NCBI RefSeq assembly: GCF_013390595.1
Contig: NZ_JACAWV010000025.1
Location: forward strand, 1 to 44,044
Origin: Rhizobium sp. RM
GTDB taxonomy: Bacteria; Pseudomonadota; Alphaproteobacteria; Rhizobiales; Rhizobiaceae
Direction: 5' to 3'
Length of the DNA stretch: 44,044 bases
Below are positions 26,241 through 33,229 of the stretch, one piece after another. How positions within the stretch are numbered: position 1 is the stretch's first letter; every line of letters starts with the position of its first letter. The notes under the pieces are model-generated. The model did not search any database and was not told the origin of the DNA. It saw only the letters and a list, made by a program, of their open reading frames with translations. The position numbers were made by a program, and so were the translations under genes.

Positions 26241-26487
26241 TCACGGCACGAAATTTCCTTAAAAGGGTAGCGTTCTTCTGCTCGCGTCACGTTAAACCGG
26301 AAAAAAATCGCAAGAAGCGATGGTCTTAGTATACGGACCTTCACTGGTGTTTCAGCCGACCCTGAGGGTGTCAGAGCGTGATGCCCTCTGCCTGAGGCAG
26401 TTCATAACGCAGTTTCGTGCATGATATGTTCTTGTGCCCGAGGCTAAATCCTGGCAATGTGACAAAAAAATACCCAGCGAGGACCAG
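26241..26487 (+). promoter_or_regulatory. Leader of the dcm-like gene
   Basis: A 247-base gap holding the palindrome CTGCCT-G-AGGCAG (26388-26400), a second CCTGAGG at 26361, and a CCTGG site at 26450-26454, the expected target of the encoded methylase. The methylase has an N-terminal HTH, so autoregulation here is plausible. Confidence 0.5.
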
Positions 26488-27756
26488 ATGGCTGATTCGA
26501 CAATCGATTTTTCAAGACTGCGCCAACTGGTAGGCATTTCTCTGGAGGAACTGGCTCCAATCGTGGGATTTAGCCTTTCAACTCTCTACCGCTGGGAAAA
26601 GGGCCAGCAGGAGCCGAGACAGGCTGCAATGGTTGTTTTACATGGGCTTCTAAATGCTCGAGCCCAGGTCACCAACGAGAATCCGCTCTTCACTTTTATT
26701 GACCTGTTCGCTGGTATCGGTGGATTGCGCCGTGGTTTCGACCACATTGGCGGTAGATGCGTTTTCACGTCCGAATGGGATAAGTACTCGCAGGCAACGT
26801 ATAGAGCGAATTACCGCGGCGACGACCACGAAGTCCAGGGCGATATCACCAAGATAGATGTCACCGGGATCCCGGCGCATGATGTGCTTCTTGCCGGCTT
26901 TCCGTGTCAGCCTTTCAGCATCGCGGGCGTCAGCAAGAAAAACGCCCTTGGCCGTGCACATGGTTTTGCAGACGAGACTCAGGGCACGCTCTTCTTTGAC
27001 GTTGCCCGCATCATAAAACACCACAGGCCGAAGGCCTTCCTGCTTGAAAATGTCAAAAACCTTGTAAACCACGACAAGGGCAGAACATTCGCAGTCATAA
27101 TGAAAACGCTGAAGGATGAGCTTGGCTATGACGTGGAAGCTCGTGTCATTGATGCCAAAGGTTTCGTTCCTCAACACAGGGAGCGTATCTTCATCGTGGG
27201 TTTTCGGAAGGATCTTGACGTGGAGTTTTCCTTCAGGGACTTTCAGATCCCAGACAGATTTGCCGGGCCAAAGCTAAAGACCATTCTCCATCCGGAAGAC
27301 GGTTCAGAAGGGCCAGACAAGCATTACACTGTCGGCAATATCGGTAGCGTATCCGAGCGCTATGTCCTCACAGATCATTTGTGGAAGTATCTCAGGGACT
27401 ACGCGGCTAAGCATGCCGCGGCGGGCAACGGATTTGGCTATGGTCTCGTTGGGCCTGATGATGTCGCGCGCACCCTGTCTGCGCGTTATCACAAAGACGG
27501 ATCCGAGATTCTGGTTTCCAGAGGGGCTGGCAATAACCCACGTCGCCTGACCCCGAGGGAATGTGCCCGCCTGATGGGTTTCGATGAGCCGGGCAAAGCG
27601 GAGTTTGTTATTCCGGTCAGCGACACGCAGGCATATCGTCAGTTTGGTAATAGCGTTGTTGTCCCTGTGGTAAAAGCGGTCGCCAGTTACATGCTTCCAT
27701 TCATCGAACACGCGCTCTCGCAGGCATCTGGCGAGCGGCTAAAATTGAGTGCATGA
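26488..27756 (+). CDS. dcm: Dcm/M.EcoRII-type DNA cytosine-5 methyltransferase
   Basis: 422 residues. An N-terminal HTH (LEELAPIVGFSLSTLYRWEK) precedes the methylase. Motifs in order are FTFIDLFAGIGGLRRGFDHI (I), LLAGFPCQPFSIAGVSKKNA (IV, catalytic Cys), FLLENVKNL (VI), FVPQHRERIFIVGF (VIII), a target domain with ARTLSARYHKDGSEIL, and YRQFGNSVVVPVV (X). The phrases SKKNALGRAHGF and TLFFDVARIIKHH match E. coli Dcm and M.EcoRII closely, so the product should methylate the second C of CCWGG. The start at 26488 follows GAGGA. Vsr and EcoRII genes come next, forming one functional set. Confidence 0.95.
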   Translation: MADSTIDFSRLRQLVGISLEELAPIVGFSLSTLYRWEKGQQEPRQAAMVVLHGLLNARAQVTNENPLFTFIDLFAGIGGLRRGFDHIGGRCVFTSEWDKYSQATYRANYRGDDHEVQGDITKIDVTGIPAHDVLLAGFPCQPFSIAGVSKKNALGRAHGFADETQGTLFFDVARIIKHHRPKAFLLENVKNLVNHDKGRTFAVIMKTLKDELGYDVEARVIDAKGFVPQHRERIFIVGFRKDLDVEFSFRDFQIPDRFAGPKLKTILHPEDGSEGPDKHYTVGNIGSVSERYVLTDHLWKYLRDYAAKHAAAGNGFGYGLVGPDDVARTLSARYHKDGSEILVSRGAGNNPRRLTPRECARLMGFDEPGKAEFVIPVSDTQAYRQFGNSVVVPVVKAVASYMLPFIEHALSQASGERLKLSA

Positions 27757-27806
27757 TGTGGGAATGGCGGCATTCACCACGATTGTCTTTTCCGGATTAG
27801 CCTGGA

Positions 27807-28262
27807 ATGGCTGATGTTGTCGATGAGGCAACCCGCAGCCGGATGATGTCGGGAATCCGCGGGAAGGACACGAAACCCGAAATGAGTGTCAGGCTTGGCC
27901 TGCACGCGCTCGGCTTTCGCTACAGGCTGCACCCGAAGGACATCCCGGGGAAGCCTGATTTATGGCTACCAAGATACAGAGCTGCCATCTTCGTTCACGG
28001 TTGCTTCTGGCACGGGCATGACTGCGCTCTGTTTAAGATGCCGGGTACCCGTCGTGATTTCTGGGAAAGCAAAATCGATGCGAATCGCGCTAGAGATGCG
28101 CGGGTCGATGAGCTGCTCGCGATCAGGGCTCTTCGTCGACTGGACATCTGGGAGTGTGCTCTTCGCGGACCCGGCCGTATCGGGATCGACACGACGCTTG
28201 GTCAGGCCGCCTCGTGGCTACGCAGCGAAGAGCCGAGGGGCGAAATAAGGGGAACGCGGTAG
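27807..28262 (+). CDS. vsr: Very short patch repair endonuclease Vsr
   Basis: 151 residues, the normal Vsr length. RSRMMSGIRGKDTKPEMSVR recognises the target; the catalytic aspartate Asp51 is in IPGKPDLWLP, and the zinc and active-site histidines lie in AAIFVHGCFWHGHDC. CALFKMPGTRRDFWESKI follows. Vsr nicks T:G mismatches that arise when 5-methylcytosine made by Dcm-type enzymes deaminates, so it belongs functionally with the preceding methylase. The ribosome binding site is weak; a CCTGG site lies at 27801-27805, directly before the ATG. The stop is adjacent to the EcoRII start. Confidence 0.95.
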   Translation: MADVVDEATRSRMMSGIRGKDTKPEMSVRLGLHALGFRYRLHPKDIPGKPDLWLPRYRAAIFVHGCFWHGHDCALFKMPGTRRDFWESKIDANRARDARVDELLAIRALRRLDIWECALRGPGRIGIDTTLGQAASWLRSEEPRGEIRGTR

Positions 28263-29483
28263 ATGATGGAACTGGGTGACTGGCTGGGCGAGTACAGCGG
28301 GCCGCAGTACATGTGGTATGTAAAGCGGTTGAGCGGCAATGATACGCTTGCCAACAAAACGCACCAGGCCGGCCCTTATATTCCGAAGGAGCTGCTATTC
28401 GAGATTTTCCCGAGCCTTGCCCGGGTAGACATCGAACGACCAGACATCTGGTTCGACGTTTACATCGACAGCCATGCCGACGCGCGCCGCATCCGTGCAG
28501 TCTACTACAATAGCAAGAGGTATAAAAAACAACCTAACGGCCGGGATGAAACCAGGCTGACAAACTGGGGTGGTAGCGAGTCCGCCCTGCTTGATCCGGA
28601 GAGCACTGGTGCTCTTACCATATTTGCCTTTTCCCGTGATCCTGTCAGACCCGAGTGTCATGTTTGGGTATGCAGGCACGAAACTGAAGAGGATCTGGTT
28701 GAGGACCGTCTCGGTCCCGTCGAACCTGGAAAGACCATCACACAGGCGGTGGGAGGCACCATCCAGGCCGGACTTACTACAGTTCCCACCCGTGCGAGTT
28801 GCTGGCTAACACCTGCAGAAATACCTCTGGCCTGGCTCACAAAATTTCCCAGCGGCGCAGAGATCATTGCCAAAACTGCAGAGCTTCAGTCGCATGGAAA
28901 CCTGATGCCCGATTTCAGGCTCATGAAACGACGCGGGTGCGAGTATGAGATCTTCCGAAGCGTCGAGGAAGCGATCGAGCTACCACTAATAAAAGCCGGC
29001 TTTAGCGACATCAATGGTTTTATCGCAAGAGCCCAGACCATTCTTCAGCGTCGGAAATCCCGTGCAGGTCGGTCGCTCGAGCTTCATGCCCGGGAGATTT
29101 TCACGGAAGAGAAGCTGGTTGAGGGAACCGACTTTTCGCATCAACCGGAATCGGAGGCCGGGAAGTCACCTGATTTTCTGTTTCCGTCTGAATCGGCCTA
29201 CAAGGATCCGCAATTTCCTCAGGACAGGCTGCGAATGCTTGCGGTTAAGACTACGATGAAAGACCGCTGGCGTCAGATTCTTAACGAAGCCAATCGCGTT
29301 GAACAGAAACATTTGCTTACTCTGCAGGAGGGTATCTCTGAAACGCAGTTCAGGGAAATGGTCGACGCCAGAGTAACGTTAGTGGTGCCAAAGCCGATAA
29401 TGGAGAAGTTTCCGTCTTCTGTGCAACCTTACCTGCAGACTCTGGAATCGTTTATCGGCGACGTGAGGCTTCTGAGGCTCTGA
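28263..29483 (+). CDS. EcoRII-type restriction endonuclease
   Basis: 406 residues, matching EcoRII (about 404) over its whole length. The N-terminal effector domain has YVKRLSGNDTLANKTHQAGP and RAVYYNSKRYKK. The C-terminal catalytic domain has RRKSRAGRSLELH, SPDFLFPSESAYKD (Asp304), and LRMLAVKTTMKDRWRQILNE (Lys329, Lys333, Arg335). EcoRII-type enzymes (type IIE) need two CCWGG sites, one acting as allosteric effector. The gene starts directly at the vsr stop and has AAGGGG upstream. It looks complete and active. Confidence 0.95.
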   Translation: MMELGDWLGEYSGPQYMWYVKRLSGNDTLANKTHQAGPYIPKELLFEIFPSLARVDIERPDIWFDVYIDSHADARRIRAVYYNSKRYKKQPNGRDETRLTNWGGSESALLDPESTGALTIFAFSRDPVRPECHVWVCRHETEEDLVEDRLGPVEPGKTITQAVGGTIQAGLTTVPTRASCWLTPAEIPLAWLTKFPSGAEIIAKTAELQSHGNLMPDFRLMKRRGCEYEIFRSVEEAIELPLIKAGFSDINGFIARAQTILQRRKSRAGRSLELHAREIFTEEKLVEGTDFSHQPESEAGKSPDFLFPSESAYKDPQFPQDRLRMLAVKTTMKDRWRQILNEANRVEQKHLLTLQEGISETQFREMVDARVTLVVPKPIMEKFPSSVQPYLQTLESFIGDVRLLRL

Positions 29484-29490
29484 AGCCTCA
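29464..29490 (+). terminator. Hairpin over the EcoRII stop codon
   Basis: TGAGGCTTC (29464-29472) pairs with GAAGCCTCA (29482-29490) around the stop codon. No T-tract follows, so it may protect the transcript end rather than terminate by itself. Confidence 0.4.
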
Positions 29491-29649
29491 GGCCAATATC
29501 CTGAAATAAGCTAGGCCTGATCCGGTTCTTCGCCAGAATGAAAAACTCGCCTTTTTCCGGCAATATCGTTTCGAGCAGTAGTCAACGTGCAAAATTCTTC
29601 AGTTTGTTTTTAGCCGGATCGTTGCGTTTCCGACTCTCCGCCGCCTATC

Positions 29650-29889
29650 GTGTATCAAAAAACGACGACGGGGCGGAGATGCGAAACCTACTCTCTTAAT
29701 GCCTGGGCGACCTCAGTCGTTCTTGAAAGGGCTTATGCCGGTCTTGAGCCAACTGTGCAGACAGCTCCGGAATTCGCTCGCAGATTTTTCGAAAAACTGG
29801 CAAGGCAGGCGGACGATTTTCTCATCGAGATTGAAGCAGTAACTGACAAGAAATTGGCCTCGGATCCATCTCCTGAAAGGAGCGGGTGA
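29650..29889 (+). pseudogene. Small ORF, probably frameshifted near its start
   Basis: The frame 29650-29889 encodes LNAWATSVVLERAYAGLEPT, then VQTAPEFARRFFEKLARQAD and DFLIEIEAVTDKKL, which looks like a real helical protein. Its own start (GTG at 29650) lacks a ribosome binding site. An ATG at 29679, behind GGGGCGGAG, reads MRNLLS and then stops at TAA; dropping one T from CTCTCTTAATGCC joins it to NAWATSVVLE. A 70-residue protein with a one-base frameshift therefore fits best. No family name is known to me. Confidence 0.45.
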
Positions 29890-29916
29890 GAATGGTTGCA
29901 ATTTTATGTCCAGGCT

Positions 29917-29938
29917 TTCTCTTGAACGGGTACGAACC
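29917..29938 (+). repeat. Intergenic motif copy D
   Basis: TTCTCTTGAACGGGTAC followed by GAACC, 28 bases after the preceding stop. On the minus strand AATGG-TTCGTAC-CCGTT forms a complete five-pair T-arm-like stem-loop. It is related to copies A-C. Confidence 0.35.
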
Positions 29939-30360
29939 ATTGAAACTCGCATTTTATCACCAAACATCTGAGTTTTCTATCTTTCTCCACATTCGGCGGT
30001 CAGTTGCATAATAAGGGGCTGTTATTGCACATTTAGCAGACCTTCGTATCCAGGAGCTTCTCTAGCGGTTTGGTTCGCTAGCCTATGGGTGTAAGCCAAT
30101 CTGGGGTATCGAGCAGAGGCGAAGAGATATCTCAGCTGCAACGAGGCTCGGCTTATGCAAGAGACGAATAGCCACCTCGGCAAATCGCCCGTTGCGATAT
30201 ACTATCATGGCCCGCACCATATGTGATGCCAGCGGAAACTGCCGTTTTAGACTAATAACAGATGTCTTGACCAAAAATGCAGCGTGATAAATGTATGTGG
30301 ACAACACGAAATCTGAGAATGCTCTTGCACGTAAATTGATGTGAAACCGCAGGATTCGTT
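29939..30360. other. Intergenic region
   Basis: A minus-strand frame (30083-30307, about 75 codons) is open but has no start signal or motif. A short dyad CTAGCG/CGCTAG lies at 30062-30081. Nothing else is supported. Confidence 0.35.
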
Positions 30361-31461
30361 TTGACCAACCTTTTCTTTTTAGACGAGAGTGGCAATACAG
30401 GCGATCTCGTCAAAGCGGGCGCAGAACTTGCTTTTGGTGATCAGTCGACCTTTGTATTGGTGGCCGTGGGGGTCGATGACGAAGCCGAGCTTGCCGCGGA
30501 ACTGTCCCGTCTGCGCGCGGTGCATAAAATACAGGGCTCAGAGCTGAAATCGAAGCGGCTGGTCGGGAAGCCGAGGGTCGCCAGCGACGTCGCACGATAC
30601 CTACATAATCGCGGATTGCCGGTCTTCGTTGAGGTGGTAGATAAGCGATTTTTTATCTGCGCGACGATGGTCAATCACTTTGTGATCCCTTTCGTCTCGC
30701 AGGAATTTGACGGACGCCGCGATGTCATGGAAATGAAGAACAACGTCGCGGAATATCTCCATGCTCTGGCCCCGCTGTCAGTGCTTCAGTCGTACATAAA
30801 CGCCTGTTCGGCACCTTCTATTTCCGCAACACGATCAGCTTTCACAGAAATATCCCTCTGGCTCGAGGTTGAAGCTGCCAGCGACAGCAATGCCGAATTT
30901 ATCTTGAAGTTCGTCCGCGATACGATTGACGAATTCGAACACGGAGCTCGGTCGCCGGATGGCGAGGTCAATCTTTACCTTCCCGACCCTGATCTTAGTA
31001 AGGCATCAAACCCTTTTTGGATGCTACCAAACCTGTCCTCACTCACAAACATCTACGGCCGAATAAATCTCTTTCGCCAGCGAAAAATGGCCGATGTAAC
31101 GTTGGTTCACGACGAGCAGCTTGAGTTCGGCCACATTCTCCAAAGTGGCAAGGCGACGATGGAGGAACTGGCTCAAGCGGGAAAAGACTGGTCCGTCCGC
31201 GATGCCGACTACCGCGTTATCGAGCGAGCGGAGATGCGATTTCTCCGCTCTGAGCAGTCCGCGGGGATACAGGCAGCGGATGTACTCGCGGGGTTCATAA
31301 TGCGCTTCGTACAGCAGATGCAGAGATCAAAGGTTCCAGCGCGGGAATTCACTGACGCCTACCGTGCGTTCGCTGATTTCACCAACCCCGGTCGGGGCAC
31401 AGGGGTCAACTACGTTCTCCCAACAAGAATGGTGAACTTGCTCAACCTCTTTTGGCTCTAA
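30361..31461 (+). CDS. DUF3800 domain protein
   Basis: 366 residues. The opening LFFLDESGNTGD is the DUF3800 signature, an RNase H-like fold with an acidic pair near residues 8-9. IQGSELKSKRL and, near the end, SEQSAGIQAADVLAGFIMRF supply further conserved acidic positions. DUF3800 proteins are often found in defence islands and mobile elements; nuclease activity is suspected but I cannot assert it. It starts with TTG behind AGGA. It stands alone, 470 bases from the left neighbour and followed by a decayed gene. Confidence 0.8.
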   Translation: MTNLFFLDESGNTGDLVKAGAELAFGDQSTFVLVAVGVDDEAELAAELSRLRAVHKIQGSELKSKRLVGKPRVASDVARYLHNRGLPVFVEVVDKRFFICATMVNHFVIPFVSQEFDGRRDVMEMKNNVAEYLHALAPLSVLQSYINACSAPSISATRSAFTEISLWLEVEAASDSNAEFILKFVRDTIDEFEHGARSPDGEVNLYLPDPDLSKASNPFWMLPNLSSLTNIYGRINLFRQRKMADVTLVHDEQLEFGHILQSGKATMEELAQAGKDWSVRDADYRVIERAEMRFLRSEQSAGIQAADVLAGFIMRFVQQMQRSKVPAREFTDAYRAFADFTNPGRGTGVNYVLPTRMVNLLNLFWL

Positions 31462-31524
31462 CCCACAACTTTAAGCCACACCGTTATAAGAAGGCAGTCA
31501 CCAGGACCGCAAACCTTGACCCGC

Positions 31525-31870
31525 CTATTGCCTATCGTCCTCTTTTGACACATCGGTGAATAATCGATGGAAAAAATCATAGAGCTCCATGTCGCCAAAT
31601 AGCCCGCTCAAATAATGGACGCTGCTCTCGATCAGGTCGGGCTGACTATAACGATCATGAGGGTCTGGATGGTCTGCTTCCTACGGCGGACCTTGACGCC
31701 TTGTTCGATCGCGGCTTGATATCGTTCTGTGCCGAATAGAAAATGCTGGTCGCAAATCGCGTGCCTATGTTAGAGCGTGAGCTTCTGCGGTTAGATATAC
31801 TTCGACAGATACCAAACAAGCTTCGGCGTCGCTATTTGTCAGATAACCGCCGCCGGTAGGGCTTTGATCT
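31525..31870 (-). pseudogene. Decayed gene, three frames
   Basis: On the minus strand three pieces in three frames read as protein: SPTGGGYLTNSDAEACLVSV and EVYLTAEAHALT; then HAICDQHFLFGTERYQAAIE and QGVKVRRRKQTIQ; then EADHPDPHDRYSQPDLIESS, VHYLSGLFGDMELYDFFHRL and FTDVSKEDDRQ, ending at a stop at 31525. The pieces follow each other in the right order, as expected for a gene broken by at least two indels. I cannot name the family. It is the only minus-strand coding trace well inside the plus-strand defence region. Confidence 0.45.
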
Positions 31871-31909
31871 CAATTGTGTTAACTAGAACTCAGCGCAGGA
31901 TACTTAGCA

Positions 31910-32269
31910 ATGTCAGTACTCTTTGATGATCCTAGGCTGCCGCACTTTTCGATCAAAATGGAAGACGGTAGATTGGCGTGGCCAATAGCAAAAGCCAACG
32001 GTGTTTCTGTAGAGGTATTTTACGATCGGCTTAGTAAGCGTTGGTCCGCCCAAAAAGCGGCTACTCATCCTCCGCCCCCTCGACAGCGAAGGTCGCCACC
32101 GCAACGGCCCTCCCTCAAATTATCGACGTTCCTCTTTGACGGCCGATTGGCATGGCCAGTCGCTGCATCTGAAGGTGTGAGCCAAGCCGTATTTTATTGG
32201 AGGCTCAAACAAGGGATGACACCCGACCAAGTCGCATTTACACCCGTGATGCCGTCCGGCTGGCGATAA
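31910..32269 (+). CDS. Protein of two tandem HTH-like modules
   Basis: 119 residues built from an internal duplication. Residues 19-51 (DGRLAWPIAKANGVSVEVFY, DRLSKRWSAQKAA) and 77-110 (DGRLAWPVAASEGVSQAVFY, WRLKQGMTPDQVA) align along their whole length, joined by a Pro/Arg-rich linker. The module recalls the short helix-turn-helix repeats (W-x4-GVS-x3-FY-RL-x-G-x3-QA) found in phage and mobile-element proteins that bind DNA. A regulatory role for neighbours is possible. There is no clear Shine-Dalgarno sequence, but the start at 31910 is the only sensible one. Confidence 0.65.
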   Translation: MSVLFDDPRLPHFSIKMEDGRLAWPIAKANGVSVEVFYDRLSKRWSAQKAATHPPPPRQRRSPPQRPSLKLSTFLFDGRLAWPVAASEGVSQAVFYWRLKQGMTPDQVAFTPVMPSGWR

Positions 32270-32339
32270 AGCAATCAGCAGGACAGGCCTTTGGTGGTGG
32301 GAGATGTAGAAAGAGGCTTTGCCACCAAGAATACATGAA

Positions 32340-32588
32340 CTACCTCTTGGTGCGTTGAGTTTCACTTAGGTTTGGGCAAAAAACAGGTGTGAGCAAACTA
32401 CAGCGAAGCAAAAGCAATCGAGCTGCCACTTCCGACAATTCGTCATTTTTTCTTGAGAACAAGGTCAGCTGCTCGACAATTATCCAGCGGTCAGGCGGGC
32501 CGATTAATTCGCCAAGCTTGCTGTAGCACCAACGCTGCGATCTTCGGATCGTGGCTCGAACGGGATCAGGATACCACCCAACATGCAA
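32340..32588 (-). CDS. Possible protein fragment, minus strand
   Basis: The frame reads RATIRRSQRWCYSKLGELIG, PPDRWIIVEQLTLFSRKNDE and LSEVAARLLLLRCSLL, which has the look of coding sequence. The only start is a TTG inside the beginning of the divergent plus-strand gene, with no ribosome binding site. A remnant is more likely than an active gene. No family is recognised. Confidence 0.25.
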   Translation of the reverse strand: MHVGWYPDPVRATIRRSQRWCYSKLGELIGPPDRWIIVEQLTLFSRKNDELSEVAARLLLLRCSLLTPVFCPNLSETQRTKR

Positions 32589-33107
32589 AAAGCTTTTGAA
32601 GATTCGCCTGCAGAATACGATGAGCGGGTTTTGACGTTTATCGACATACTGGTATGGCGGTCGATCGTAGAGCGGAGCCTGACCTATCCATCACTGCGGA
32701 AGCGAATACCCAACGCTGTGCATTCGCTCGGCACCCTGACTGAGAAATACTGCACCGAAGAAACCGAAGAACATCCTCCCGAAGATGAATTCGCTCAGTT
32801 TTCAGACAGCATCATCATATCGATACCACGTCGACACGACCTCGATGTCGGTCGGATGATCAAGCTGGTCACAGAATTCCAGTCTAGCGTGCTGTTTTCT
32901 GGCTTCCTGATCCGTGGAGGGATAACGGCTGGCCCGATGTTTCACCAGGGAAGGGTCGCTTTTGGTCCAGCGTTAAATCGAGCCTATGAACTCGATTCAA
33001 AAATCGCCAATTTCCCGCGTGTGGTGATCGATCCAAGCCTTGAGAGGATCGTAAAACGCCAAGCGAAAAACGTTCCAAAACATTGGACCTTTGTCTGGCA
33101 AGAGTAG
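32583..33107 (+). CDS. Class III nucleotide-cyclase-like protein, possibly truncated
   Basis: 174 residues. LTFIDILVWRSIVERS with Asp21 and EFAQFSDSIIISIPRR with Asp75 match the two metal-binding strands of adenylate/guanylate-cyclase-fold proteins. GFLIRGGITAGPMFHQGRVA and FGPALNRAYELDSKIANFP are the following conserved parts of a prokaryotic family related in fold to Pycsar cyclases. The usual glycine after FIDIL is a valine here. The frame stops at TAG after KHWTFVWQE and continues open for 28 codons beyond, so the C-terminus may be cut by a nonsense change. No effector gene of Pycsar type follows directly. The start has no clear ribosome binding site. Confidence 0.6.
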   Translation: MQKAFEDSPAEYDERVLTFIDILVWRSIVERSLTYPSLRKRIPNAVHSLGTLTEKYCTEETEEHPPEDEFAQFSDSIIISIPRRHDLDVGRMIKLVTEFQSSVLFSGFLIRGGITAGPMFHQGRVAFGPALNRAYELDSKIANFPRVVIDPSLERIVKRQAKNVPKHWTFVWQE

Positions 33108-33229
33108 GCCATTACGCACTTTTTAGATGAAAGAGCTGAGGTTGACATCTTGTTGATGTGCCTTCAAGCAGAATGCGAATGGACAGTGGAATAATGCCCG
33201 CTCAGCAATGCCATATTTAGGTCAGAAAA

